Part shown: positions 28,805 through 38,299 of the stretch, in pieces | How positions within the stretch are numbered: position 1 is the stretch's first letter | Layout of the letters: each line of letters begins with the position of its first letter | IMG/VR virus record: IMGVR_UViG_3300026509_000003 | Coordinates: 1-44,176 of that record | Length of the DNA stretch: 44,176 bases | Reading direction: 5' to 3' (one strand) | DNA from: a virus | Made by a program: the position numbers and the translations under genes | The notes under the pieces: generated by a model | Told to the model about the DNA's origin: nothing | The model's database searches: none | The model's input: the letters and a program-made list of their open reading frames with translations, nothing else

Positions 28805-29062
28805 ATGGCTATTTCAAATCCAGTTGCAAGTCCGGGTGGATACCAAATAATGCAAAGTGGTTCAGCGATTATAAATTCTGGAACTACTTTTGTTAATGTT
28901 TCTATTTTAATGCCAGATGCGAATTATACTGTTTTAACAGAAGTTGTTGGTCTTGGTTTAACTATTTTCATTTCAAACAAAACTGCTTCATCTTTTAGAA
29001 TTAACTGCACTTCTCCTCCCGCTTCTAATACAACAATTAATTGGGTTGCGATTAAGTTTTAA
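28805..29062 (+). CDS. small tail-fibre-tip-like beta protein, 85 residues
   Basis: SGTTFVNVSILMPDANYTVL then IFISNKTASSFRINCTSPPA and TINWVAIKF follow the compact beta-sandwich often found at the C-terminal end of phage fibres. Here it is a separate gene. Confidence 0.6.
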   Translation: MAISNPVASPGGYQIMQSGSAIINSGTTFVNVSILMPDANYTVLTEVVGLGLTIFISNKTASSFRINCTSPPASNTTINWVAIKF

Positions 29063-29069
29063 TTAATTT

Positions 29070-29816
29070 ATGAACAAAGTTGATAAAATATTCCTCCAAA
29101 AGGAATCGAATATTTTGGAAAAGGAATTAAATATTTTGTCAGATAAAATAAGTCAAGAAGCAAAAAAACTTGATGAATTAAAATCATCTATAAAAGCAAC
29201 CGAAGAAGAATATGAACAAAAAAAAGAATTTATCTCTAAAATTATAAATTCCTTAGTAGATAAAAAACTTTCATTAGAAGATGAAATTTCTGAATTAGAA
29301 AAAAACAAAACAGAGCTAATTGAAACCTTAAATGATATTAAAAATAAAATAGAAATACACAGAAAAGAACAATTTGGTGTTTTAGAAAAAATTAAAAAGC
29401 ATTCCTTAGAGAAAGATGAATTAGAGAAAGAGGTTGAAAAAACAAATAAAAAAATTTTATCTTTAAACGAAATTATAAGCAATCAAAAAGAACAAATAGA
29501 AGACCTTCGTGGAATTTATTCATCTTTATCTAAGGAGTTAGAAACCGCCAAGAAAGAATTAGAAAAAACTCTTGAATTAAATGAGAAGTTTAAAAAGCAG
29601 AATATTGAAATTGGAAAAGAAACTCAAAGAATGTTAGATACTCAAAAAGATTTATTAGAATTCCGCCAACAACTTTATGATAAAGAGAAAGAACTTAAAC
29701 TCTGGGAACGAGACCTTTCTGTTATAGAAAAAAGGTTAAAACCAGAGTATATCAAAATTTATAAAGAATGGTCGGTTGATAAAAGTAAATATTCAAGAAT
29801 AAATGGCACAGAATAA
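29070..29816 (+). CDS. long coiled-coil protein, 248 residues
   Basis: Almost entirely Glu/Lys/Leu heptads (SNILEKELNILSDKISQEAK through LELNEKFKKQNIEIGKETQR), a rod of more than 200 residues. Overlaps the fibre gene by 14 bp. It may be a fibre shaft or chaperone. Confidence 0.65.
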   Translation: MNKVDKIFLQKESNILEKELNILSDKISQEAKKLDELKSSIKATEEEYEQKKEFISKIINSLVDKKLSLEDEISELEKNKTELIETLNDIKNKIEIHRKEQFGVLEKIKKHSLEKDELEKEVEKTNKKILSLNEIISNQKEQIEDLRGIYSSLSKELETAKKELEKTLELNEKFKKQNIEIGKETQRMLDTQKDLLEFRQQLYDKEKELKLWERDLSVIEKRLKPEYIKIYKEWSVDKSKYSRINGTE

Positions 29817-31134
29817 TTTAGGAACAGTTCCAGTTCAAATTGCTTCTCCTAGTTTAACTAGTGGTGAAGTTTTATTTATACAAGATTTAGCATCTGAATC
29901 TGCTTATAATGCTTCTAATGTTGTTAAGATGAATTCTAATAATGGCGGTTCTGCTTTACAAATTTTAAGAGTAAATTCGAGCGGTAATGCTTTAGAATGG
30001 GCAACTATTAATTTAGGAAGTGCTTATGATACAATTCAAAAGGAAGGAACCCCTCTTACTCAAAGAACTACTCTTAACTTTATTGGCGATGGAATAATCG
30101 CTTCTGATGATGCTGCAAATTCAAGAACTAATATAACATTAGACGCAACTTTAAATAGTATTTCTAATTTAGGAACAGCGGCTGATAAGATAATCTATAC
30201 AACAGGAGTTGATACTTGGGCTGAAACAACTTTAACTACTTTTGGTAGAAGTTTAATAGATGATGCAAATGCTGCTGATGCAAGAACTACATTAGGACTA
30301 GGAGACCTTGCCGTTGAAAATTCTCCATTAGCAGTTGCAAAAGGAGGAACGGGAGCAACAACCGCTGCCGGAGCAAGAACAAATCTTGGCTTGGTTATTG
30401 GAACAGATGTTCAGGCTCACAGTGCAAATTTAGATATCTGGGCTACAAAAACTCCACCTTCTGGTGAGGTTGTAGGAGATACAGATAGCCAAGTAATTTC
30501 GAATAAAAATATTCTTACAGGAATTAATGTTCAATCAGGAACTTCTTATACTTTACAATTATCTGATGCTGGAAAATTAATTCAGATGACTAACAATTCG
30601 GATAGCACCGTAACTATTCCAAGTAATTCAAATGTTCCATTCCCCATCGGAACTCAAATTACTATTCAAAAATATGGTAATGGAAATGTAACAATTTCTC
30701 CAGATACCGGTGTCTTATTTTCTGGACCATTAAGTATAAAAACTACGATTGAAGAATTGTTAGGAAAAAGAACAATTTTAAAAGTTAATACTAATGATTG
30801 GATTTTTTTATCTGATGGCAGAACTTATCCCCGTCAAAATATTCAAACTTCTCCAACCTCAATTTGGCCTTTCAAAATAAATTATGATGAATACTATGTT
30901 ACCGCTTTAGCTAATGCTATAACTATAAATAACGCAACTTCTCCTTCTGTTGGTGATACTTTTGTTATTTATTTAACAGATAACGGCACGGCACGGTCTA
31001 TATCTTGGGGAAGTCATTATTATGGAATTGGCGGTGATTTACCGACAACCACAACGGCAAATAAGACAATGGAGATAATTATTAAATATGTTGGAGCTTC
31101 AAAAGCTTTGGTGTCGTTTAATAATCAAGTATAA
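29803..31134 (+). CDS. tail fibre protein, 443 residues
   Basis: Contains hallmark fibre segments: DAADARTTLGLGDLA-type (IDDANAADARTTLGLGDLA), AVAKGGTGATTAAGARTNLG, and beta-rich repeats to the C-terminus (YTLQLSDAGKLIQMTNNSDS, NGNVTISPDTGVLF). Such fibres bind the host surface. Confidence 0.85.
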   Translation: MAQNNLGTVPVQIASPSLTSGEVLFIQDLASESAYNASNVVKMNSNNGGSALQILRVNSSGNALEWATINLGSAYDTIQKEGTPLTQRTTLNFIGDGIIASDDAANSRTNITLDATLNSISNLGTAADKIIYTTGVDTWAETTLTTFGRSLIDDANAADARTTLGLGDLAVENSPLAVAKGGTGATTAAGARTNLGLVIGTDVQAHSANLDIWATKTPPSGEVVGDTDSQVISNKNILTGINVQSGTSYTLQLSDAGKLIQMTNNSDSTVTIPSNSNVPFPIGTQITIQKYGNGNVTISPDTGVLFSGPLSIKTTIEELLGKRTILKVNTNDWIFLSDGRTYPRQNIQTSPTSIWPFKINYDEYYVTALANAITINNATSPSVGDTFVIYLTDNGTARSISWGSHYYGIGGDLPTTTTANKTMEIIIKYVGASKALVSFNNQV

Positions 31135-31136
31135 TT

Positions 31137-33158
31137 ATGCTTTCGGGTTGGCAATATAGAAAAAAAATAACAATTCAGGGTAGTTCTGGTGCTGGGACAA
31201 ATTATCAGGTATTATTGAAGGTTGGCGAGAGTTCGGGGGCGAGTGGATATAATTTTCATTTAGAAGGATTATCTGCTAATTTTCCTTCAGGAGAAAATCA
31301 GGGTGGTGATTTGCGATTTTGTTATTCTCCTGATACTGAAATTTTAACCGAAAATGGATGGGTTTTATTAAAAGATTTAGTTGAAAAAAGAATAAGGATT
31401 AGAGTAGCAACATTAAATCCACAGACAAATAAAATTGAGTTTCATTATCCAATTGATTATCAAAAATTATATTTTAAAGGCAAATTGTTTCACCAAAAAG
31501 GACGAAGTATAGATTTATTGGTTACACCAGAACATAGAATGTGGGTTAGAAAAGAATGGAGTGCAAGAAAAAAGAGAAAATTTGAGATAATTCAGGCAAG
31601 AGATTTACCAAGACATTATCAACTTCAGGTTTCTGCCGATTGGGATGGAATAGAAAAGAAATGGTTTATTTTACCAGAGGTTGAAAGAATAAATGGATGG
31701 AGACGAAAAGAATTTTTATCAGCCAAAAAGATTTTAATGGATGATTGGTTAAAATTTTTTGGTTTTTGGTTGGCAGAAGGAAGTGTATTTAGGGATAGAA
31801 ATAAATATGTGGTAGCGTTACAACAAAAAGATATTAAAATTTTGGAATTTTTTCAAAAATTATTAAAAGAATGGGGATTTAATCCACATTTAAACAGAGA
31901 ACAATTAAAAGTATGTAATATTCAACTTTATAGTTATTTATATCAATTTGGACACGCAGAAAACAAGTTTATACCTACAGAAATAAAAAACTTAAGTAAA
32001 AGACAATTAGAAATTTTATTTGAATGGATGGTAAAAGGGGATGGTCACAAAAGAGGTAAAAATATAATTTATTTTACAATTTCTAAACAATTAGCAGACG
32101 ATGTTTCAGAAATTGCTTTAAAATTAGGATATAGTTGCTCTTTAAAAATAAGAAAAGGAGGAACATTAGCATTTGATAAATACAAAAGAAAAGAAGGTTA
32201 TGTTTTGTCATTAACAAAAAGAGAAACAATTATAGTTAACAAAACTGATAAACGAGAATGGGTTGATTATAAAGGATTTGTTTATGATATTACTGTTCCT
32301 AATCACATAATATATGTTAGAAGAAACGGAAAACCAGTTTGGAGCGGGAATTGTTCAAGCGATGGTTCAACTTTATTAGATTTTTGGGTAGAAAAAGTTG
32401 TTGGGACCTCTCCAAATAGAACAGCTTATGTTTGGGTTGAGGTTTCAGAGGATTTAGGAACTAATAAGGATATTTATATTTATTTTGGAAATTTATCGGC
32501 AACAAACGCAAGCAATGGTTCAAATACTTTTATATTTTTTGACGATTTTGATTCTTTTAATAGTTCTAATTGGGATGCAACGGGTATAACTTATGGTGTT
32601 TCTAATTCTATAATTAATTTTCAAAGCAGCAGCAGTTATTCTTCCTGTTTAACATATAAAGTATCTACATTCTCTAATTTGAGAACAAGGTGTTTGGTTG
32701 CTTGCAGTGGAACACTCCCAGGAATTGGAAATATTATAACAAAAGCAAATTCAACAGCAAATAGTTTTATTTCTTTATATTTAGGAAGAATAGATAATAA
32801 TGGTAATTTGGGTAGTATTGTATATGTTAATAGTAGTGGAAACTGGACAAATCTTACTAATCAGACAAAAACTATAACAGATGGAACTTATTATGTTGTT
32901 GATTTTTGTAAATATAATACTAATTTATTAATTAATATTTATAATCCAGATTATTCTGTTTTATTAAATTCTTCAACTACTCATAGCGCTTTGTCTTCTG
33001 GGTATTGTGGTATGTGGTCGCCGTGGAGTAATAAAACTCAATATGCTGATTGGTTTTTTGTTAGTAAATACATTTCCCCCGAACCAGCGTTTTCAAGTGC
33101 AGGAGCATTAGAAACATTATTATCTGCAAATCGTCGCCGTCTTTTACTTTCAATGTAA
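31137..33158 (+). CDS. DUF2341-type adhesin/fibre protein interrupted by an intein
   Basis: A primary product of 673 residues. Residues 1-61 (WQYRKKITIQGS, NQGGDLRF) and 406-673 (CSSDGSTLLDFWVEK, TAYVWVEVSEDLG, IYIYFGNLSATNASNG, FIFFDDFDSF) join into one DUF2341 domain followed by a lectin-like beta domain, a probable sugar- or surface-binding fibre of 329 residues after splicing. The intein interrupts the DUF2341 core between Phe61 and Cys406. The C-terminus ends RRRLLLSM. Confidence 0.85.
   Translation: MLSGWQYRKKITIQGSSGAGTNYQVLLKVGESSGASGYNFHLEGLSANFPSGENQGGDLRFCYSPDTEILTENGWVLLKDLVEKRIRIRVATLNPQTNKIEFHYPIDYQKLYFKGKLFHQKGRSIDLLVTPEHRMWVRKEWSARKKRKFEIIQARDLPRHYQLQVSADWDGIEKKWFILPEVERINGWRRKEFLSAKKILMDDWLKFFGFWLAEGSVFRDRNKYVVALQQKDIKILEFFQKLLKEWGFNPHLNREQLKVCNIQLYSYLYQFGHAENKFIPTEIKNLSKRQLEILFEWMVKGDGHKRGKNIIYFTISKQLADDVSEIALKLGYSCSLKIRKGGTLAFDKYKRKEGYVLSLTKRETIIVNKTDKREWVDYKGFVYDITVPNHIIYVRRNGKPVWSGNCSSDGSTLLDFWVEKVVGTSPNRTAYVWVEVSEDLGTNKDIYIYFGNLSATNASNGSNTFIFFDDFDSFNSSNWDATGITYGVSNSIINFQSSSSYSSCLTYKVSTFSNLRTRCLVACSGTLPGIGNIITKANSTANSFISLYLGRIDNNGNLGSIVYVNSSGNWTNLTNQTKTITDGTYYVVDFCKYNTNLLINIYNPDYSVLLNSSTTHSALSSGYCGMWSPWSNKTQYADWFFVSKYISPEPAFSSAGALETLLSANRRRLLLSM
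31320..32351 (+). mobile_element. LAGLIDADG intein (344 residues)
   Basis: Starts with Cys62 (CYSPDTEILTENGWVLLKDL, block A), has LVTPEHRMWV (block B, T-x2-H), two LAGLIDADG-type helices (GFWLAEG at 209-215 and WMVKGDG at about 297-303), and ends VYDITVPNHIIYVRRNG then WSGN405 followed by Cys406 (blocks F and G). Cys62, Asn405 and Cys+1 are the splice-site residues. The residue before Asn is Gly rather than the usual His, which occurs in some inteins and may slow the last step. Inteins normally sit in polymerases, terminases or reductases; one in a fibre is unusual. Confidence 0.9.
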
Positions 33159-33159
33159 T

Positions 33160-33429
33160 ATGGAACAGATTTTATTACAAATTTTAGAAAAAAATATAAA
33201 TATCCCGCAGTTGGTTGCGATGTTATTAGTTCTTTTAATTTTTTTAATTAAAACCCGCAAGACGAACGAAAAGATAGATTTAATTTCAGAAAATCACTTA
33301 CACGAAATTTCGGGAAAATTAGATGAAATAAAAGGAGAGATAAAAGACGGCTTTAATAAATTAGATACTAAAATTTCAAAAGTCGCTGAGGATATAACAG
33401 TCATAAAAGACAGACAAAAGAGAAGATAA
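33160..33429 (+). CDS. membrane protein with coiled-coil tail, 89 residues
   Basis: One N-terminal membrane segment (NIPQLVAMLLVLLIFLI) and a long helix (HEISGKLDEIKGEIKDGFNK) ending RQKRR. This layout occurs in phage holin/antiholin-like or virion membrane proteins. A second lysis-related gene is possible but unproven. Confidence 0.6.
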   Translation: MEQILLQILEKNINIPQLVAMLLVLLIFLIKTRKTNEKIDLISENHLHEISGKLDEIKGEIKDGFNKLDTKISKVAEDITVIKDRQKRR

Positions 33430-33446
33430 TTTGATTTTTTAATAAA

Positions 33447-33707
33447 ATGTTATACAATTTAATTATGAAAATATTTAAAACTTCCTCCGAGAAAAAACTT
33501 CAAAAATTCCTTAAAAAGTATAAAAAACTTTGTGATAAATATCATATGTTTATTTCTCCTATAATTATGTTTTATAAAGATAATAAAGAAATAACTGACC
33601 AAAAAGAACTTGAAGAAATAAGAAATAAAATTAATGAACTTCTTAAAAAAGATAATTTAGGCATATCAGTCAAGTTAATCATACAAGAAAAAGATGACAG
33701 TAAGTGA
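33447..33707 (+). CDS. hypothetical protein, 86 residues
   Basis: MLYNLIMKIFKTSSEKKLQK; lysine-rich helices (KYKKLCDKYHMFISP). An alternative start is the ATG at 33465. Overlaps the next gene by 14 bp. Function unknown. Confidence 0.55.
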   Translation: MLYNLIMKIFKTSSEKKLQKFLKKYKKLCDKYHMFISPIIMFYKDNKEITDQKELEEIRNKINELLKKDNLGISVKLIIQEKDDSK

Positions 33708-34911
33708 TTTATTAACCCTTTTAAATGTTTATTTAGGTAAATTTAGCGGAGATACAACAGAAGAACAAACTGTTAAAATTAATTATTTAAATATTGTTAA
33801 AAATATTATAAGTGCTGAATTGGGTGTTCCTTTTTCAGAAAAAACACAGACAATTAATTTCTTACAAGAAAAAGAAAATTATCTTTTAAATTCAGATTTT
33901 ACTGAGCCGATTTCTTTATCTTATGATGAATCTTTTGGCTCTTTATATGAAGATATTAATCAATCAGTAGAATTTGAATATTGCTATCCAGAAGATATTA
34001 TTAAAAAACCAAAAGAAAGTTCTGTTGTGAGGTGGGCTATTGAACCTGCGAACATTCCACAGAGTGGAAAGTTGTCTCTTTTTATTAAAGCATTAGCAGT
34101 AAGAGGAAATTTAATAATTAACGACTGCGATGATGCAACTAATTGGTCTGTTTCTGATGATGCTACAAATTTAACAGTTGATACTTTAAAATTTCAAACC
34201 GGCTCTGGTTCTTTAAAATTTAAAATAGATGAAACTTTATCTACAAACCAGAGAGCAACTTTAAAACTTCAAAATCAGAATTTTGATTTATCATCTTATG
34301 TTAATCTTGGTAATTTCTTTATTAACCTCTATATGGTTGATACAACTGGATTGACTTCTGTAACTTTGAAATGGGGGCAAAATAGTTCAAATTATTATTT
34401 TGTTACCCAAACAACTAATGCTGACGGAACTTTGTATAATAATTCTTGGAATGAATTTGTATTTGATTGGAATAATGCTTCAACTGTTGGTTCTCCAACC
34501 GCTGACAATGTTTCTTATTTTGAAATAAATATAGATTATAACGAAACTACTTTTAACTCACCGCAATTTTGGAATTTAGATACCTTACAAATTATATCTC
34601 CTGATAGATTTGTTTTAAGATACTATTCAAATCTTTTAGTAAAAGACGGTTCAACTTCTGCTTTAAAAACAAAATTTGAAAATACTAATGATATTGCTTT
34701 ATACGCAACAACAGACCCTTCATTAGGAGATTTGACAGCAAGAATTGCTGCTATGGCTTATAAGCCGTTAGTTAATGCCGAGCAAAATCAAACTGTATCT
34801 TTTATGAATTCTTTTTATTCTGCCTTTTTAGAACCTTATAAATTAAGGTATCCAAAAAGATTACCGATGTATTATAGAGGTCGTTTAGCCGGTCCAAGTT
34901 TAAGATGGTAA
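33694..34911 (+). CDS. virion structural protein with carbohydrate-binding-like insert, 405 residues
   Basis: Helical N-terminus (DLLTLLNVYLGKFSGDTTEE) and C-terminus (LTARIAAMAYKPLVNAEQNQ). Residues about 145-305 form a beta domain starting NDCDDATNWSVSDDATNLTV with GSGSLKFKI, like jelly-roll carbohydrate-binding modules inserted in phage structural proteins. Probably neck or tail. A TTCCAC/GTGGAA palindrome encodes IPQSGK. Confidence 0.55.
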   Translation: MTVSDLLTLLNVYLGKFSGDTTEEQTVKINYLNIVKNIISAELGVPFSEKTQTINFLQEKENYLLNSDFTEPISLSYDESFGSLYEDINQSVEFEYCYPEDIIKKPKESSVVRWAIEPANIPQSGKLSLFIKALAVRGNLIINDCDDATNWSVSDDATNLTVDTLKFQTGSGSLKFKIDETLSTNQRATLKLQNQNFDLSSYVNLGNFFINLYMVDTTGLTSVTLKWGQNSSNYYFVTQTTNADGTLYNNSWNEFVFDWNNASTVGSPTADNVSYFEINIDYNETTFNSPQFWNLDTLQIISPDRFVLRYYSNLLVKDGSTSALKTKFENTNDIALYATTDPSLGDLTARIAAMAYKPLVNAEQNQTVSFMNSFYSAFLEPYKLRYPKRLPMYYRGRLAGPSLRW

Positions 34912-35195
34912 TAGATGATAAAATACAATTTCCTGTAAATAATGACGAGTGGGTTGCTTTAATGTCTGGTGCTGTTTCTGGGGTTATAACTTTAACTTCT
35001 GGTTCCGCTACGATAATAAATGATAGAATTAATCGTTCTATGTTCCCCTTGCTTCAAAGAATATCTATATCCGGAACTCCGGGATTTTTATCTATTTCAT
35101 TAGGAAATGGACAAGCAACAATAACCTCATCAAGCAGTTCTGATAATTCAAAAGTCGCATATCTTTTAATCCCGTATTTTAATGTAATACAATGA
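34905..35195 (+). CDS. small beta-rich virion protein, 96 residues
   Basis: Starts MVIDDKIQFPVNNDEWVALM; SGVITLTSGSATIIND and GFLSISLGNGQATITSSSSS indicate strands. Overlaps both neighbours by 4-7 bp. Possibly a tail component. Confidence 0.55.
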   Translation: MVIDDKIQFPVNNDEWVALMSGAVSGVITLTSGSATIINDRINRSMFPLLQRISISGTPGFLSISLGNGQATITSSSSSDNSKVAYLLIPYFNVIQ

Positions 35196-36715
35196 ACTCT
35201 ATTATTTTTGACAATTTTAAATTTGAAACAGGGTATCCAGTTGAAAGCGACGGGAAAAATAATCTCCACGATAATATTTCATCTCCTACACCATTAACTT
35301 CAAGCATAGGAAGTTTCTATAACTATCCACTATCTAATGATGTTCCTGCTTATTCTTTAGGTGGTTGGGACGAAATAAAATTTGGAGATTACACAACATT
35401 GGTTAGTTCTATTTCTTGGAATAAATTTGTTGATGGTATTTCTATTAGAAGCCACAATTCTGCTGATTATTTTACTTATTTAATAGATAAATTAGGCAAT
35501 ATTGCTGTTTTTGTTGATTCTGGACCAACTAATGCTTATTATAAAGCATCTCCAAATACTTCAACAGATTTTGATGGTGCTTGGATAGAATCTCTTGGAA
35601 ATAAACTCATAGTAAGCGGTGGATATTCTGATAGATTTTATTATACTATATTAGATAATAATTTTAATACTAATACTTGGAATGCAGTAACAATGACTGC
35701 TGGTTCTTATCCAAAAGTTATGTTATCTTTTAAGAATAATTTATTTATTTCTGCTACGGTTCCGTCTACTGGTAGTCAAGAAGTAAGAAGATACAATTCT
35801 TCTTTGTCTTATGTTGGTTCTTTGCAAATACCAACAAATAATGCAGTAGAAAGAGTTGTTGCTTTATTTAATTATAATGATACTTATGTAGGAATAGTTT
35901 TAAGAACTAATAGTGGTGATTATTTAATGTTTTGGGACGGAGATATTAATTCTGGTGTTTCTAAAAAAATATTATGTCCGGGAACGGTTATAGGAGTAAG
36001 AGCAGTTAACGGTTATGTTTTTGTTATGGTTAGAAGGGTAAATGGTTTTGATTTATATGTTCTTAATGGTGATTCTTGGATTTTATATTATGAATATAGG
36101 AAATCAAATGTTATAGAATTTACTACCAATAGAGTTTATAAAAAATTAAATTCCATTGATAATTATTTAGTTATAGATGTTGGGGATAAATTATTATTTA
36201 TTGATACTTTATCTAAATCAGTATTTAATATTGGTTATAATGCGGGAGTAGCTTTTGACCCAATATCTGGTGCTGGGGTATATCTAAAAAGATATGGTAA
36301 TGCCTATGACCAAAATAAAAACTTTTTTGTAATAATGCCAACAAATGGCAATGGGCAAATTTATTACTTTCATTTTGCAAATCCAAATCCAACAAGACAA
36401 GTTTATTTCTATAAAAGCAGCTGGATTTTTTTAGGAAAAAGGATAAAATTAACAAAATTAAAATTATATTACACCAATCCCACAAATCCAAACCAATATT
36501 TAAATGTTAAAATATGGTATATTGACGAGAAAAGACAAGGAGAGATTCAGCAAAAAGATTATAATTTACTTTCATCGTCTCTTCCTAAATCTTATAAAGA
36601 AATTGATTTAGGAATAGAATGCACAAAATTTGCATTACAAGTTTGGGTAAGTTACAATACAACTTCTGCAAGAATTCTTAAAAGGGCGATTATAGATTAT
36701 AGCGAATTAGAATAA
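35192..36715 (+). CDS. large beta-propeller-like tail protein, 507 residues
   Basis: Repeated beta segments with Trp/Asp turns (GISIRSHNSADYFTYLIDKL, LGNKLIVSGGYSDRFYYTIL, YNDTYVGIVLRTNSGDYLMF, NGYVFVMVRRVNGFDLYVLN) at regular intervals suggest a propeller, as in nozzle/tail hub proteins of short-tailed phages. That functional call is inference. ATGA overlap upstream and 1-bp overlap downstream. Confidence 0.55.
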   Translation: MNSIIFDNFKFETGYPVESDGKNNLHDNISSPTPLTSSIGSFYNYPLSNDVPAYSLGGWDEIKFGDYTTLVSSISWNKFVDGISIRSHNSADYFTYLIDKLGNIAVFVDSGPTNAYYKASPNTSTDFDGAWIESLGNKLIVSGGYSDRFYYTILDNNFNTNTWNAVTMTAGSYPKVMLSFKNNLFISATVPSTGSQEVRRYNSSLSYVGSLQIPTNNAVERVVALFNYNDTYVGIVLRTNSGDYLMFWDGDINSGVSKKILCPGTVIGVRAVNGYVFVMVRRVNGFDLYVLNGDSWILYYEYRKSNVIEFTTNRVYKKLNSIDNYLVIDVGDKLLFIDTLSKSVFNIGYNAGVAFDPISGAGVYLKRYGNAYDQNKNFFVIMPTNGNGQIYYFHFANPNPTRQVYFYKSSWIFLGKRIKLTKLKLYYTNPTNPNQYLNVKIWYIDEKRQGEIQQKDYNLLSSSLPKSYKEIDLGIECTKFALQVWVSYNTTSARILKRAIIDYSELE

Positions 36716-38295
36716 TGGCTACAATACAGGAACAATTAGAACAAATACAAAAAACAGTTCAAAATATATCTCAAACAGCTGCATCTTTAAAAAATCAACA
36801 AACATTAACACCAGAAAAAGTTGCTGGTTCTGTTGCTGGTGGGACAAAAACAGCGTCTTCTTTTGATGTAATATCAACCCTTGCTAAAGATATATTTTCA
36901 AGCATTGGAGGGACTAATCAACCCGGCGGGATACAAGATACAATAAATCAATATATTAGAACCTTAACTGTTAATCCGCAGGATATTCAAACAGCAATAC
37001 AAGCTGGTAAATCTGCTTTGCAAGCACAGAAAGAAGCAACTGTTGGAACGGCAAAAGAGGAGCTTGAAAGATTAACAAGAGGAGAATTATCTAAATTAGG
37101 GTTACAAGTTGGTGTTGGCTCTGGACAAATAGATGCTTACGAATCTTTTGTAAGAAAAAATTTATTAACTATAAATCAATTAGCTGCTCAATATGATGCT
37201 GCTATTGCTAATTTAGACCTTCAATCTGCTCAAGCGATAAGACAAGAATTAAATCAATTATTAGATGTTCAACTTAAATTAGAACAAAATAGGCAATCTT
37301 TAACAGCTCAATCTTTAAATATTGCTTCAAATATTTATCAAGCAGATATTCAGAATTTACAAGGAACTTTAGCGTCTTTAATTGAATCTGTGGGTGGTAA
37401 AAAATGGAATGAATTAGATACAAACACTCAAAATTCAATAATAAATACCGCTTCAAAATTAGAATCTTATTTGGGGGTTCCGAGAGGTTCTTTGGTTTCT
37501 GCTTATAAAAATCAAATAAATAATCCAAGAGCAGCTCAAATACTTCAATATAGTTTACCTAATGGAGAGTTTGGCTATTATGTATTAGACCAAAATGGGA
37601 ATTTAATTAAAAAACAAATGGTTGGAGCCGCTGTTTCTGGTGGTTTAGATTTATCAACAAAGGGTGGAAAACAAAGTTATGCTTCGGTTGTAACATCTGA
37701 ATTTTTATCATCTTATCTTAAATCAAGTTCGATTAATTTAATTAAACAGGAAACACAAAAAGCAGTAGAAAATGCAAATAAAATATACGGAACCAATTTT
37801 AAAGTTGAAGATTTTATTCAAGAGGTTAAGGATAATCAAGGAAATGTTATTGATATAGAGATTAAAGATACTAGTAATTTATTACCTAAAAGAGAAATTA
37901 AATCTTTAAATCAAATACCAGAAACTACACATTTTGGTTCTACTATTGGTATTATTCCAACACTTCAACCAGAAAATATTAGAATACCTAGAGCAGTGAA
38001 TCAGATACAAAATGTTATAAATTCTGCCGTTAATAATGTTCCTTATCTAAAACTTAATCCAGACGAAGCTTTTGGTATCTATAATGAAATATTTACAAGA
38101 TATTTAAATCCTCAGGGAATATCATCGGTAGATAATGAGGCTAGGGTTAGCGTTTTAAGTCAAATAGCAAACTTTGTTGATTTTAATGCTACTCCTCAAA
38201 CTAATGGTGGTAAAATTCTAAAAACAGAATTACTTAATACCTTTAAAGGTATAGAGTATCTTTTAGGAGTTCAGGCGACGCAACAAAAAAAATAA
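36715..38295 (+). CDS. virion protein, coiled-coil, 526 residues
   Basis: Gln/Ala-rich helices (TIQEQLEQIQKTVQNISQTA, AIANLDLQSAQAIRQELNQL), a Gly/Asn-rich middle (NGEFGYYVLDQNGNLIKKQM) and a helical end. It is followed by the giant proteins and may belong to an internal core or ejection set. Confidence 0.55.
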   Translation: MATIQEQLEQIQKTVQNISQTAASLKNQQTLTPEKVAGSVAGGTKTASSFDVISTLAKDIFSSIGGTNQPGGIQDTINQYIRTLTVNPQDIQTAIQAGKSALQAQKEATVGTAKEELERLTRGELSKLGLQVGVGSGQIDAYESFVRKNLLTINQLAAQYDAAIANLDLQSAQAIRQELNQLLDVQLKLEQNRQSLTAQSLNIASNIYQADIQNLQGTLASLIESVGGKKWNELDTNTQNSIINTASKLESYLGVPRGSLVSAYKNQINNPRAAQILQYSLPNGEFGYYVLDQNGNLIKKQMVGAAVSGGLDLSTKGGKQSYASVVTSEFLSSYLKSSSINLIKQETQKAVENANKIYGTNFKVEDFIQEVKDNQGNVIDIEIKDTSNLLPKREIKSLNQIPETTHFGSTIGIIPTLQPENIRIPRAVNQIQNVINSAVNNVPYLKLNPDEAFGIYNEIFTRYLNPQGISSVDNEARVSVLSQIANFVDFNATPQTNGGKILKTELLNTFKGIEYLLGVQATQQKK

Positions 38296-38299
38296 AAAT

